Positions 26,900 through 42,019 are shown, counted from the first letter of the stretch. The stretch: DNA of 64,000 nucleotides from Himantopus leucocephalus (GCA_003993805.1 RSEF01000002.1:97589887-97653886); one strand, 5' to 3'. Numbers and translations: made by a program. Notes: generated by a model from the sequence alone, not told the origin.

Positions 26900-27290
26900 A
26901 TTGGCACAGTGCAGTGCCTACTGCCCAGTTCCCAACAGCTGGTCACACTGGCACATGGCACCATCTCAACAGTCTTTGAGATAATGACTTTGGCATCTGC
27001 CGATGAGCGTTTGCTACTGCCCACAGAATTTACAACTCACAAGTGGGAAACAGAGGCTCCAACAGAACTTTTTTATGCAAGGTCTTTGAAATTTATTAAT
27101 GTAATGCAAACACAAGCCTTCCAACCCATTAAATTGTTGATGTTATGCGAATCCACTCTGGAATTGCAGATCCTCATTAACATTATTTGCATGTTAATCT
27201 GCATCTTTTTAATTAGTGATATTATTTATGCACATAATTTTCGCCTACTGGTGCCAAGGCTGAAGCGCATTAATTAATCTACTGAGATGC
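26900..27290. promoter_or_regulatory. Candidate conserved regulatory patch
   Basis: Within the last 120 bp lie an exact POU octamer ATTTGCAT (27185-27192), TTTTAATTAGTG near 27207 and ATTAATTAAT (27269-27278), all homeodomain-type words in unique sequence. A 122-codon plus-strand frame (26909-27277) spans the patch but begins with GTG, has no Kozak-type ATG start and matches no family, so I treat it as non-coding. A constrained enhancer is one explanation for low stop density plus clustered motifs; chance is another. Confidence 0.25.
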
Positions 27291-27906
27291 CAAACTGTTT
27301 ATTTTCTCCCGTACTTTTATTTGTTTACATGGTGTTTTGGATTCAGGGAAAATAAAAAAGAGCCTCAAGAATAAAAGCAGAAAGACAAGATTAACTAAAA
27401 GCTCTTTTTGTTTTCATAATTTAAATTGTAATATTAGCCAAATGTTGTGTTTCTTCCCTCAGAGATCGGTTATTCAGTTACATTACCTTGATGTATTATT
27501 AAAATTTATAATGGACTCTGGAGGCTTCTTTTAGTTCTCTCCTTCATTTACAGAATATACTCAATGTTATTTTAATCTTCCTACAACGCTTCCATGCATA
27601 GGCAATGATCAGTTCTCCCTTGCGAATCTCCAGTGCTGCTCCACTTTGCACAACTGATAAACATTTAAATAAGCCTTTTCAAAAAAGAATAGCATACTAA
27701 AATTATTAACCCATTAATGGAGTTAGGAATTGCCTGACAATTCATCTTTCCTCAAACTAGGTCAATTGCAACATTTATCTGATCAACAACACTGAACTGG
27801 TCTTATCTCTGAAATACTCCACACCTTACATAGGCAAGTTTAGAAAACACTGACTTCAGCATTACCTTTACCTTTCTCACATACCTACATATTACACTTG
27901 CTGGCA

Positions 27907-27946
27907 TTCCTCCCTCTCTTTCTCTTTTTTTCTTTCTCTTTCTCTC
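27907..27946 (+). repeat. 40-nt uninterrupted polypyrimidine tract
   Basis: Every base from 27907 to 27946 is C or T, arranged as imperfect CTTT/CTCT units. Such tracts can form triplex structure and are common as degenerate microsatellites. Confidence 0.9.
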
Positions 27947-30900
27947 GCACACATGCACTGGTTCACCTCCCAAAACTGTTTTCTCTACCTAAGAGCAGCA
28001 TCACAATATTATCTCCTTCGTTGGATCCCTTCAGGGCAAAAAGCGAGTGCCAGTTGCCTGTAGGAACATAGAAATCTCTCCCCACTTGTAAAAAGCTCTT
28101 GTTTGTAACCCTGGAAGAGCTGTGTGACATCATTTTAAAACTGTGGTGTGTACATGCACAGGAAAACTTTTACTGGGTCATGGTTTAAACCTTGTCCAGC
28201 GTGGACTTCAGACCAGTATGATACTGGAAGGAAATGTCAGATTTAAAGGCATGGAGGGACCATCTGTGTAACAGGTTGAAGGTAAAAGATGGTAGCTGTT
28301 AGAGGCTCCATGTAGGCTTGAGATGTAAGATAAATCCTTGGAGACGTGGATTAGTGGAAGAGGACAAAAGAAACACTCAGATATGGAAAGTACATTAAAT
28401 TCATCACAGAGCGATCATTTTCACATGTGCAGCTTAGGTTCAGGTGCATGAATGCTGGATATAACTTCATGTACTTTATGCAATGTTTTCTGTGACTGAA
28501 GTGTACCCTTTTTATTTCTTTTTTGTCTTTTTCATTCTCAACTGCTTTTTCTTTTCATGGTGGTTTGTACACATTCAGCCCCAGTCTCTTCTAGGAAGGG
28601 GAGCTGGACGGCACCTGTGTGACTAGCTGAACATGGCTAGTTGATTAAGCCCCCGTCATAATTTAAAGATTATCAACCTTGTTCCCCCACCCCAGCTGTT
28701 TTAGAAGAGAAAATTAGTTAAATAGACACCTAGTTATATTGAATCTACTTGCACATGAGTAATGCAGAGCAGATTTTTATTTATTTTACACTGTCTGGGG
28801 GGTATGAAACACCTAGGGTAGAATCAAAACCACCAGTGTTTATCAAGATGCTTTTTCTCCAAAGAGTCTTCTAATAATTTAGGTTAATGCCACATAATTT
28901 TTGGCAACAACCAGTGCTGAGTCCCTTAGACTTGAGGAGAAGACTTCTATCCAATTGGAGAAATCAATAAATTAGGCCAGCAAATATGCTATTTCTGCAC
29001 CTTTGTATTTAATCTTTGGCATATTTTGAAAACTACAATTTAAATGGTTGCTTGTCTGTATTAAGTACTGCATGATACTCTATATTTGCCTCATCATAAA
29101 AAAAGCATATGGTTTTATATTTCATTCTTGAGAAATACAAGACGACCTTGAAATTAGTCTCTCATAATTCATTGAAAAAATGGGGCAGAATTAAAGCCAC
29201 ATATGCAACATTTTCTTTTCCCAGTATCAGTTAAATATTTATGTTTTCTTAACATATTTTTCTTAATGAAATCTCAATATATATTAACATATTTTAGTAT
29301 GGATATGCATATGCATTGCATACAGCAAAAGACAACATGGTGACAGAGATTATAAGGAGGTAACACAACTTGCAGAGAAGGCCTTGTTTATTATGTCTTC
29401 TTAAGCAAGAATTGATGAGCTGGCAAGTGAATTTTGCAACATACCCCACTAACATAACAAGAAAACCTTTATTTTAAAGACCCTACGAGAAAGAAGGTTG
29501 TGCATTACTTTTGGCAAAAGTTACAGAAGCCTCTTTCATGAATATTTTAGATTTCCTGTAATATTTTAATGTCGTATAGTTTGTTTTTTTGCTGTGGTTT
29601 TCATTTTCAAATTCAGATTTAAAAAAAATTCAACTGCAAAAGTCAAAATACTTTGGAAATGCTCCCTAATGAAAATAAGTAGTGACCCTGCGAAATTACA
29701 AAATAGCAGTATCACTAATTAAGTAAAGAAATGGTGTAACAGAGATATTTATACTCACTCCTTATAGATCTGACCCTAGCTGAATTCAACCCAGGTCACA
29801 CACAAAGCCTGTGTAGAGCTAAAAATAGAATTCACATCTCTAGACTTGTACCTTTGTTCCTTAATGATGCTTGTGCCTGTTTGGCATTAGGTATGGTCAT
29901 AAAGTGATCAGATTCATTGGGTATTTAACATTATTCAAATGACAAAAATTAACTGGATTGTTAGTCTTTTTCAAATGAAAGGAACATAAAATGAAGTTTG
30001 ACATTATTTATTGTTCATTATTGGTTAAAGAAATATAAATTCTTTGTAGAGCTTATTATTCACCATGTATTCATTTAGGGCCAAATTTTCAGCCCAGGGG
30101 ATCACTTCAACAGTCTTGCCTGTTTGTCTGCAGACCAGGATTGGCACACAGAATTTAGGTAATTGTGCATGTAAATTGGTAGTTGGACATACAATAATCT
30201 GACCTGCATACATTCAGGCCTGTTTTTCCATTTTCTACAGGTGTGTATTCATGAAAGTTCCTGAAATTTTGCCCTGGCTCATCTTGGTGATAGAATGGAT
30301 ATTAACCTTTAAAAAGGAATATAAGTTAAATATTCATTGAAATCTCCTTTAAGTACAGAAGGATAAGTGTAGATGATGAGTGATCTTCTTGCCATCTCAT
30401 CTGTAAGTGCATTCTATAAATATTAAGTGTTTCCTAAGAAATGATACCGTTTATCTGTTCTGCGAGCAGAATTTCAACAATGAATGCACCTTTCAAAATA
30501 TTAAATAAACCATATTTTTTAATTGCAACATTGTTGTCAGAACTCTGCCTCTAAAAAATCACTGTATCCACATTTTTAATTATTTGTCATCACATAAATG
30601 AGCATATTTTATTTCATGTACGGACCTAAACCTTTAGTTTCTACCATAGACAGAAGTCATTGATTTTTTAATTTTATTCCTCAACTGGCTGAAAATGTAA
30701 GCCACCTTCTGATATTCATAGTCACAACTGTGGAAGCTAATTTTCTGAACGTATCTATCAATATGCAGAATATTCTTTCTCCAGGCTTTGCTGGTATGGT
30801 GTGAGAGCACACTAAGATAAATGTGATTTTCTTTCCTTGCCATAACACAGAAACACAAAGGACCTTCATTTTATTTTGGTTGAGGAAAACATCAGTTCAT

Positions 30901-33900
30901 GATATTTCATGATTGAATACATTATTTAAAAGGGATTATGAATTAATTCCTTTTGAGGAAAATACACCCAAAAACTTTGTGAAAAACAAAAATAAACTGG
31001 AATATACCTGGAACGGCCTTCTTTTCTCTCAGTATTTTTTTTTTCTACAGACTACTTTAATGTTTTATGTGTTTTGTTATTTTTAAATGAAATTGTTAAA
31101 GCGGTAACTACTTTCAAGTAGACCATGCAGCTTTAGTGATCCTGTAAGACTCCAGCAGAAAAGGGTTAAACATTCCTTTTCTAACTTACATACGTATCAA
31201 ATGGGGAAAACCAGGAATTTGCCTTTGGAATAACCCAGTGATAAAGATCCTGATAGTTTTAGTTCAAGTAGTCTTTCCCCGAAAATTTGTGCAAATTAGC
31301 TCCTAAATCTGAAGTTTACACATTATTTTTCTGCTAGGATTTGTCATCCTTAAATCTGTCTCTCCTGGCCATCTGCCTTCTCCATTGACTATCCTACTGC
31401 TGGTTCGGTGCAGATTCATACCTCAGCAGTCCAAGATGCCGGATACAGCAGCAATGATGCTAGCACGTAGACTACCAATTATTTTCCTTATAAACACATA
31501 CTTACTTACAAGAGTATATAAAGAAGTTAGGTCCAAGAACCCTAGGGAAATAGGGTAAAGTTTGCTTGCTTATCTTTCTCGACTACACTTTTAAGCTATT
31601 GATGCTGTTTGTTCTCATCCAAGCAATGTTAAGTGCATTTAGAGAAGCATTTTATGCACGGTGTTTTGTGATTAATATGGTAGACATGGCTATTACTTAA
31701 AATTGCAACGATGTTCATGAAAGATTTTTGGCGTGTCCTTTATCAAGCTCTCAAATTTCACTGAGTCATTCTTGATAAATTCCTTCCAATTACGTAAGTT
31801 AAGGAAAGCATAGGTGTGCAGTGACATTTGCACTCTGTGTGTTGGTTTACAACCTCTTTAATTAAAACCAGTCTCTAAAGCACTTTCACATACCCTTAAA
31901 TATAGCTGACCCTTTTTATATAATTTCATTTGGCTGCTAGTGTTTGGAGAATATCCAGCAAAGCACTTCAGCAAATTCAATAAAGTACATACTATAATTA
32001 ATATAAAATCCAATAACGATGGTAAACCGGTCTTCCTAGAGAATGTCTGTTAAGACATCATAATTTGGCTATTGGCATAAATATTTTTAGTGAATTACAT
32101 AACAACAGTAGCTTAGAATTCAACCTGACTTAAAATATGAGCTTAAAATACTGTGCAGTGCATGCAAATCGTATCAGGGATACTATACCTTAAATGTATG
32201 AGTAAGCACATTGCAAATTTATGTTACTACTTGTCCTCTGTTAAAACTGCAGAGGATGAATTCATATGTAGTTTCACTTCAAGGTTTAGCTTTACATTTA
32301 CTTCAATAGCAAAAATGCCAGAGAGATGCACTGAGCTGCATTGTTATTCAAATATTTGTTCCAGTATTTATATTCATATATGACTGTGCATAGAGGAAAA
32401 AGAAATGGTATCTTTCATCAACAGCCATTAAGTAAAATCAAGCAGTTAAGGCAATTTCACTTTCTGACATATATACCCACTTAAAATGTCTATTCTATAT
32501 GTCAAACCGGATATTGTAAAAGTGGATTTTAATGGGCATAATGTATCTGACTTTATTTTAAGTGTACCTATCATTCTATATTTGACAGGCAGCATCACAA
32601 GACTTTCTAACATGCAATAATTTTGGCATTCTTCTCTGTAATGACCTGTCCACCCAGAAGTATCTCTGAACTGGAAGAATGAATCTCGGTCTGAACAGAA
32701 AAATAAACTCCTCACAATCAGCTTGTTTTCAAGATGCTTCCAATGTTATTATTCCATTAATAATGCATTTTTAGTTGTCAAAACTGATCAGCATCATAGT
32801 TTTTTCCTAGATACTGTTTATTATAAATCACTTCACAACAATACATTATTTTGAGGTGAATAAGAAACAAAACCATTCACTGTCAACTGGAATTAACAGT
32901 CAGGAAGCTATAGTCTTTTAGATGGGGAAATAGGAAAATTAGCATACAGAGATCTGTTTTAAAATATCAGCATGTACTTGTTGACATAAAAAAAGAACAA
33001 TGTGTAGCCAAGCAGAGACATTAAAGTTACCTGAAGCATTTCCTAATTGTTCTTGTTGGCTAATTAGAAAGTAATGTTTGAGCGATAACAACTTTTTTTT
33101 AACAGTCTCAGTTGGGGCTTGTATCACATGTAAAATAGATATTATATCAAGAACCCTCTCAAGAAATCAGAATTGTTTAAACCAAACTTTACTATTGTAA
33201 CAAAATGTTAATCTTACCCTCAGACCTTTTAAAATCCTATTGTTCACCAGTTACAATAAGAATTCAATTTCCACATGATGTTTATGTATGTAGAATAGAG
33301 GGGAGACATTCCATCAGAGAGATCCCCATTGCTAGAACAGATGGGCATTGTCTCAGTACTGTTAAACAGGGTGATGTGGAACATTTTATTTCACACATCA
33401 AGCAAACCAAGTAAAATTAGCTCTTTTCAGTGCTTTTGACACTTTGGTGGAGAAAATCTCCTCTCACCTGGGGAGATGAGTATAAGACATCTGATTCAGT
33501 TTTCACTTGGGGAATTCTATATGTAAAAACTGACATTTTCTTTTTTCGGTTTCCCACCCAGTGCCCCAGGTCCCTAGAATAACCTGTTAAATGCTAGTGA
33601 GAAAAAAATGATGACGTTCTATCCTCTTTTGTCTTACGTGAAAAATAAATATTTTCACACTAAATTATCTTTATAATTTCAATTAGAGAAATTATGGTTA
33701 GCTTCTGCTCCTCAATAATGACAGTATTTAGCATTTCAACTCCAGATTTCAAGGGATCTCCATGAAGTTGGTCAAATGCCATTACTAAAGATGGGAAACT
33801 GAGTCATAGGGAGACTGTGATACAAGTAATGCAACAGGTACAAGTCACCACTGAAAAACGAAGTCCAGGCATTCTTGTGGGCCAGTCTTGATCCCCAATA

Positions 33901-35729
33901 ATATATCCTAAAGACTCGAGGTATTCCACAAAATAAAATAGCACAGCAGTCATAAACCATATTGCTTACTGATGTATTACAAACTGCCAGGATGTTTGGC
34001 TGCTAATTATCTTTGGAGTTCCAAAAACAAAGTTCAAAAAACCTGAAAACATTTCCCTTGGGGTCCCCAAACTGGAGGTGGCGATTCCCTAACTACAATC
34101 TTGGTAAAGCAGTTTTGAGCATTGTGCTCTCATGCCTGCACGTGTCAATTAATGTCTTCCAGTTTCTCAGTATGCTTCAGACCAAATTGGTGCCAACTGT
34201 AAAAAAAAGACTCATTGCAAGCTTCCTTCTAAAGAATCCAAATGATCATTTCCTGCCAGTTGTCTTGTGTTAATGAAACCTTGTTTAAATGGCAATAAAG
34301 AAAATATCAGGCCTGTTCAAAAAGATACTGCACACTGTCACACAAGCCTAGGTCATCACACAAGATTTGGTCAGTCAATCCTTTAAGCAACTCCAAAAAA
34401 CAATCTTCAATATAACCTGGTTGTCTCATCTGCTGGATACCTTCATTCAACTGTTTTGCCCTCCTTATTCCATACTCATTGTCAGAATAAGGCAGAAAGA
34501 GCTGACAGATTACACCTGGACCAAACAGGTAAGCATTTACTTAATTCATATCCCACTAAACTGCTTCCTTTTGTAGATAAATAAATAACAGACAATAGCT
34601 AAGTGAATACTTCATCTCTGGCAGTTATTTATAAACTGATCCCAAAGCTTCATTCAAATATTGTGATGGCTCAATCCAGATCATCAGCAATACACTCCAA
34701 TTTGTTTCAATTTCTTACCGATCAACACTTAATCTGGGGTACCATAACCAGAGTCCAAATTAGTGGAAAGGAACCCCACCATTAAAAAAAAAGGACTGCA
34801 AAAGCCCTAAGGAAAAATATTGAGGCATTAAGTCATCTATCATCCCAGATTCAGGCCAAGATCATTAAAATGTTCACGTCTCCACTGAATCACTTTTACC
34901 TGGGTATCTTTTACCACGGACAGTGTCTGCAAGCAGAATTACACGTAGTTTTTGAGTACATGACATTTCTGTTTTCATTTTAAACATATTTTAAACATGT
35001 ATTGCCTAATACCCATCATAGATGGCATGCTCATGGATTAACGAACTACGATACGAAACATCAGTATGCTCACCACCGATGTGAGTACGGGAGTTGTTAG
35101 TCGAGCGGGGAAGTATCAGCCTTGAAACACATCCATCCTTAGTCTTAATGACTGATCAGCTTCCAGCACTCCTCTTTTTTTCTCTGTCGCCAATGTTACT
35201 TACCATTCTCGTCCTGCGTAGAGTTAGCTAATGTACTCTCTCACAGCCCAACAATATTAATATGCCATAAAGCAGGGCTAAGGTCCTATGGTGGTGCTTC
35301 ATAAGGTTGGTCCCTGGCATGAGTCCCTGGTAATCCCTGGCCTGCAAGTTACATGGGTCCTTTCGGGAGCCATCAACAACCAGAAGCCTCAGCAGCTGAA
35401 GCCAAATGTGATTTGTGTATTGTCTGACAGCTCTTCCATGAGCCAAGCTATATGTCTGTATGTTTTGACATGCACATGCACTCCTGATCAGAATAACACA
35501 ACTCCAAAACACTAAATGCAATGCTTCTTATTATGTAGATAATAACTGCATAAAAATAAAAATCTTAAATCTAGATAGCACCTTTATCAGTGTTTGTAAC
35601 TTTGATGAAACATGTTAGTTAAAGATAATTCAGCAGCTTTTGAAAATTCTTTAAAAATTGACAATAAATGCTAGGTTATTTTTACAAACATTTTTGAAAA
35701 ATTCTATAAAAAAATTTTAAAATATTATT

Positions 35730-35744
35730 AAAAAAAAAAAAAAA
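35730..35744 (+). repeat. A15 homopolymer
   Basis: A run of fifteen A follows an AT-rich stretch with AAATTTTAAAATATTATT-like sequence. I looked for a retroposed gene body upstream and found none, so it is not supported as a processed-pseudogene tail. Confidence 0.85.
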
Positions 35745-36616
35745 GAAGACGGAGTCCATTCTGCACCCTGGGAAGAAGTAAACATTTTCCTCTTAAAATT
35801 ATTCATTATTCTTAAAATTTTGCCTGCCTTTAGAATAAATGGGATATTGCAAGAAAGATAAAGTCTTTGCAATTTTTAATTGTATCAAAAGTATAAAAGA
35901 AATATTTAAGAAACTTCAAATGAACATGCATTTGCATATTATCAAATACAAAAAAAAAAAATACTTTCCTTCTTGCTATCTCCTGATATTCAGACCAACT
36001 TTGGCAGCCTAAGACTTCTGCACAGTGCATCCAAACCTGGATACTTAATGTTCATCTGTGATACTTAAAGTTTAACGATCATTTTTCCCCCTATACTTTT
36101 TCTAACTCAGAAAAGAGAGTTCAAGTTTGAAAGAGCTCTTTGATTTGTACAAGAACACAGTAGCCTGTTGCATGCCATTCGGATCTGAGGGCTGTCACTT
36201 CTTCCAGCCATCAAGAGACTTCTGAAGAACCAGAAACCTGTCAAGTACTACTCTCTGTCAAAAAGCAAAAAGGAAATACACATTTTGATCTGGAAATTCA
36301 TCTCAGACCAGGTACATGGGCTTGCTGATGACAATTGCCTCTCCATGAGTCTATAATGTTTTTCTTGTATGGTTACATGAACCTTATATCTGTATCAATC
36401 AAAGTGTACTCAAGTATATGACAAGATGCTGAACTTAAGAACAAGTCTAAAGTCCCAGCTGGTTTTCAAGTTAAATAGAATGTGAAGGAGGTAAGAGTTT
36501 CTGACCGGAAAATAATTGTCTCATTGTAAGAAACTGTACTACCGCAGGGGGTGAAAAGAAAGGAAAAAAAATCCAGTCAGAACCTACTTTTCACAGACAT
36601 TGCAATTAAGACATTT

Positions 36617-36617
<1 letters not shown>

Positions 36618-36647
<30 letters not shown>
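36618..36647 (+). repeat. (AAAAC)n microsatellite
   Basis: Five regular AAAAC units end at 36622, 36627, 36632, 36637 and 36642, with a sixth lengthened unit after them. Confidence 0.95.
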
Positions 36648-39600
36648 CCCCAAATAATTTCAGAAATTATAACCATGACAAGCATTTCATTAAGGTACAA
36701 GTATAGGGTTACACCACAACTAGCACTGGAAGTGAACTATGACAGTAGAAAATGAGGTGAAGCCTTTAGGATATGCAATCCTAAGCAATTGACCTAAGAA
36801 TTTTTGACCAAAAAAGGTCTCATCTACTCAGGACAAAGTTTTTGTGACAACTAATGTATACTACCAACACATAAACTAAATCATTTGAAGAGCTGATTTA
36901 GCTGACACAGTGCAAGAACGAGGAAACTAGTCACAGGCTTGTCTGTTGGAGATTTACTAGGTTACAGGTGACCTTTGAGAAAATTAATTCTTGTAGAGGA
37001 CACTGGAGAGTTGTTGTCTTCTTCAACTGCTAAAAGAAGAACCTTCAATACCAGTTAGCAGCATGTATCTTAACCCAATAACTTGTAAACATCTTACCAA
37101 GCAATTAGAATAATTAAGAAATGACAGATATATATAATTTTTCTCTGATTGCTAGCTACATCTCAACTGTTTAGTATTTATTGAATGTATAAGTGTACTA
37201 ATTCTGAAATGGTGTCTGTTTCAATGTGTAATGTTTCATTGCAGAAAGGAAATTATTTTAGAAAATTATTATATATAATAAATTTTTCCATATGACAGAT
37301 CCTCCTTTTTAATTTTTAGATGCTGTCTTTTCAGATCCTTTTCAAAGAATTATAATGTTTGAGGTAAATGAATAGTTATTAATCAACGTGTAGACAAACC
37401 ACTTAGAGGATATGTAACACAAATATTATTAATAGGAATAGATATTCCATATTTACATTTTTGGTTCAAAGAAGAGAAGCTTCAGTAGATTCTTAAATGC
37501 AATAAGAAATAGTTGTGCTCCATATGTATAAGCTGAAAAATACTGTTGCTGAGACCCTTACATATGAGAGAAGGGGGTTCATCCAGGCTTCCGAAACTAG
37601 AAAAATTTTATGTCCTCAGCAGGGACCTTCCCTTGCTGTTCCCTGACCAGGGGAGCTGGTTAAGCAGGACTGTCCAGTGGTGATTGTTTCTCCTCCGTCT
37701 GCAGGCTTTGCCTCACAGGAAAGCAGGCAGCTGAGTGGCTTCAGATCTGTTGGTTCATGGGACTGGTACCTGAGTACTCCAGTGCCTTTTCCTTGGGTCC
37801 CTTCATTGCTCAGGAATAGTTATTACATAAGGGTTGGTAGCATTAAAATCACATCTAGACCACCTCCTTGGATCAGTCTTGCTGTCTGAATAGCCAAGCT
37901 GCTGAATAATTCTTAAATGTTTTGATTGAAAGACTCTCTGCTGTTTTTTTTTTAGCTGTGTTAACTTCTTTTTTGACCTTACTCTTTTCTTTTTCAACAT
38001 TATCCTTTTTCTCTTTCTCTATTGTAGCAAAATGCTTTGTTTCCCTTTATTTTTGCCACCTCAGTCATACAGATTTTACAGCACCAAGAGGAAGGGTATG
38101 ATGCACCACCAGCGTTTCTTGGCACTGGTGTTTGCCTAAGGTCAGCAATAGAAGTCTCAAATCCAGAAGCAGTGACTATGAGGATATCAAACACCAGCAG
38201 AGAAAATTTACTATTTTGGAGGTGGGTTTTGGCCAAAATTAAAATTGCTTGACTGTTGTAACATCTCAACTCCACTGAAAGCAGTGTTAAAGATACAAGT
38301 ACTGAAAAGATCCAGAAAATGCAGAAGTTAAGGACATGTTAAGGGCATATCTTACACTAAGCTACAATCCAGTATGGCAGTTATAAATGCTGTTGTTTTC
38401 TGCTCATTTATAGCATTTGGTGTATTCATACAATGTTCACTTACAGCATTCGTATTGCACAACTTGAGCTTTGCTTTCTTCATCATATGTATTGCACTGC
38501 TTTCCATCAGTGACCATATATTATTTCTCAAACAACATAGACACCCACATGTTTTATCCTAATTATTACATTTGTGCTTACCATAACATCTGACTGTTCA
38601 ACTGCCAAAGAGAGCCATATTTGTATTATACACAAGACAAGGATCTTTTTGTATAGCCAGAAAGGGCAGCCCGTTCCTACCTGCAGGTAAGTTAAGATAC
38701 AAGCATCATTAAAACTGCTGTTCAGATGCAATGTCAAGAAATTAATTTAGGATGCTGCAACCCTCCCAGTTACCATATTATTTCTATTTTTGATTCCCTG
38801 TGCCTCCCCACTAATTCTGTAGACATAAACACACTCCCTTCTCATTTTCCTTATTTTCTCCTTGCCAGTTGTGGACTTCTGCATTGCATGGAGTACGTGA
38901 GCAGGCAAACCTATGGAGGCCATATAGCTGTTCACGAAATTGTTCACTAAAGTTCTAGATCCCCAGTTTTGCACTTTCAAAGATGTTTTTTGTTGACTAG
39001 GTGATATCAGGACCTCTGATTGTCTTTTCCTGGCCAAGTTTTCACCATGCAGTGCAAGAGAGTGCTAGAGAGAGCCAGTGTAGGTTCAAAGGAAGGTTTG
39101 CAAATAGAGACTTGCAGTGCCTCTTTGAAGCAGAGATTCCAGAGACAAAGAACACCCTCAGAAACCCTCCAGGATGTAAACAGAGGCAGAGAAACAGATC
39201 TTGGCAGCTCCTCCAAGCAAAAAGGCCTTCACAAACTGATCAATATTTCAAGCTATCAGATAGGGTATTACAAAGAATAGAAAATGCCTAATCCTGGGCA
39301 CCTGCTACAGCTCCAAGCTTTGCTGTATCAACCTGTCAGCCTTTTCTCACAGGTAATTTCTCAAAGATAATGTAGTTAAATCTTAAATTAAGCAAAAGTT
39401 CTAGATTTATCAGTTTCTGGAGAAGTACTCATTAATGAAACAGTCCCTGTAGAGCTGACAATCCTGGGATTTTCCCAGAACTACCAAACTGTGAGCAGAA
39501 ATCTAGAAATCTCCAATGTGGATGGTTGTGGGGCATTTCAAGTAGGGAGAACAGGAATATCACTCTTCAACTATAGCAGCTCCAAAAACGCAGTGTCTTC

Positions 39601-42019
39601 ATTAGAAACCCTAAGTCATACAGCGATAACGTAAAATAGACACATTTGTCTGCTGTTCAGCAAAGGTTGCAGGCAGATTAATTCATCTGCTCTCCTCCAA
39701 AGCCTTTTCTTTCCCACTATCTTACTCCAGCAGTTGAAGTGACATACTGCTGATGTGAAAAGCTTACCTGAAATGCTCCCTGCCCCTTCCCTACCCTGTA
39801 CCACAATTGTACTATGCCTGGGGAAAACAGTTTGAAGAAAGGTCTCCTGTAACCACTGGTCTTAGCATCAACTAGAGATTCCAGTCAGCATGGTAAAATA
39901 GATAAAAGCAACAAATCATGGCCTTGCTAGGCAGATGTGTCTGAGGAGCCTAACAGGGCAACCTGAATTGTGGGGAGTTTAATTGAATGAGAAAATTGCC
40001 CCTTCTCATGTCAGGAAGCTTCAAAGACTGATGAAATCCCACCAATGTCTCTTTGCTCTACCCAGTAAAGTCTATGTTAAGACTATGCAACAGCATTCTT
40101 AGAAAAGTTGGCCAGAAGATGATCCTAAGGAGATTGTTGTGCCTCTGCTTCCAGCTGGAGAAGTGCCAGCTAAAGGACTGGGACTTTGCCCACCCAATGG
40201 AGCTTGCACAGTTTCTGTTGTGTGAATAGGAGAATATGCCAAAGCAGACTGCAGACAACAAGGGTTCCTTTAGGAAATAAGTCTCTGAAATAAAAAAGTA
40301 GCACTAGCTCCTTCAGGTTTCTTTTCCGTTCAGGTCCTTGAAGTGATGACCAGGCCCCTCAGCAAGGGTCACTTCGCTAAGGGCCTGCTGTGGCAACTCA
40401 TGCTATTATGCCCACAATTAGACACAGCAGGGGTGGCAGAGAGCACTGCATTTCCATCACTGCTTGCCAAAAACCTCAGTGCATGTTTTCCACTATGGGA
40501 TGAGGAGTAAAAATGAGAAGGAGGAAACCTTTGGGAAGCGGAGAGGAAGGTGCAAAGGAGCAACAAAAATTACAATCATATCTGAAAATGGAGCTGGTGG
40601 TGCTAAACAGAAATGATCAGCTTTTGAGGCAATGATCCCTCTTTTTTTTTGCCAATATCTAGGCTAGGAATAATTCCTTAATTTTGTATGTCTATTGTTT
40701 TCAAATCTGTAACATCTCATATACAGTGCTTCAAGCCCAAGGTAACGCATAGACTTATCTTTAAAACACTTCTTTTTTCTGCAGCCTTCTCGGCTTTGAG
40801 CCTCACTCCAGGGCCAATCCCCCAAACATTGAGTGAATTCATTCTACTGAAGTAGTAGGAGCTCAGATACAGAATCCAGCCCAGAATCCAGATACTGCTC
40901 CAGCCCAAGTATAGCCTCTTGTGATAAAGTCTCTGAAAAGCAGGACTGCATATGAAGGAAAGCTTCCAAAGAGTGAAGAAATGTACAAACAGAATATGAA
41001 GTTGGTGTAATCAGGAGGACATCTGCTTCTTGATATTAGGGTCTGACTTTCCTTCAGATATCTAGAGATCCTTTTTTTTTTGGAGCAAATGTAATACTAA
41101 AGCAAAGAGTTTGAGTGATTGCATTATATTTCTGACTATTTGAGGATGTCCATCCTGCACACTTCCATCAACACGATCTTAATTTTAGAATTGTGCATTT
41201 CAAAGTGATTTACTGCTGAGGGAAATCACCCATTGGGGTCATAGGGTTCATTCCAGAGCCTGATGCCAACATTTTGTGGATGAGATGGTGATTCCACAGA
41301 CAACTCTGATGCCTCAAGAAAGAAAAGTTCTCATACACACCCAGAAAAAAAAACCCAAAACAACCAACCCTCCATTCTCTGTTGGTGGTCCCAGATTTGC
41401 AAGATGTTCAGCACTATGCTAGACACATAGTGCCAGAAGCACTGCTCAGTAGCTATTTTGTGTTCTATGAAACCTACCTCTCCCAAGCTCTCCAGGTAAG
41501 GTACAACATTGCTCAGAGAAGTACACTGTCTTGGGTTTCACATAGTCCAAGCTGCCAAAGGTCTCTTGATGACTAGCAAGGCTGACCTCTGCCTACACAT
41601 TCACTTGGCCAAACCTACTTCTCAAATCCAGCTCCTCTTCTCTCCATCCATAGCTGAAGATGCCAAGGTGATGAAAAGGTGCCAACCAGAAAACCCTGAT
41701 ATCAGCTGCAGAAGACATAGGATTTATCCCATGCCTCCTGACCTTACCCTGCCACGACTGATGTATCTGCTAGGCACCTGAGACAAAGGTGTGCTACAAG
41801 GTTAGCCAAGAGTGTGAGCAACATGTGAAAAGAACATACATCAAGTTTTCTATTAAATATAGCTTCAGTAATTTTTTGCCTGTATTTTCTTTTAACTTTC
41901 CAGTCTTTTTGTCTCCTGTAAGCCTCAAAGAAGTTAAATTTATAATGTCCCAACATTATCAATAAATGTTTTCAGAAATAATAGCTCAAGACCATGACCT
42001 AAAGGGTTCTATTAGAAAC

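Larger units (their letters stand above)
27291..42019. other. Long non-coding AT-rich stretch
   Basis: I find no supportable gene over this interval. It holds simple sequence at 27907-27946, 35730-35744 and 36618-36647 and a possible ancient-repeat word GGGCCAAATTTTCAG near 30077. A moderately GC-richer part lies around 37600-41780, where short frames of both strands overlap. Consensus-like splice donors (for example CAGGTAAGT at 38684-38692, CAGGTAAGC near 34527) are isolated and not paired with coding frames I recognise. Confidence 0.65.

Noticed and set aside
26909..27277. 122-codon open frame as a small protein gene
   Set aside because: It has a GTG start and no known domain; the region is better described as a candidate non-coding element.
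35730..35744. Poly-A tail of a processed pseudogene
   Set aside because: No spliced-gene sequence was recognised upstream; the flanks are simple AT-rich DNA.
38684..38692. Perfect splice-donor consensus CAGGTAAGT
   Set aside because: A nine-base match is expected by chance about every other window of this size, and no coding exon precedes it.
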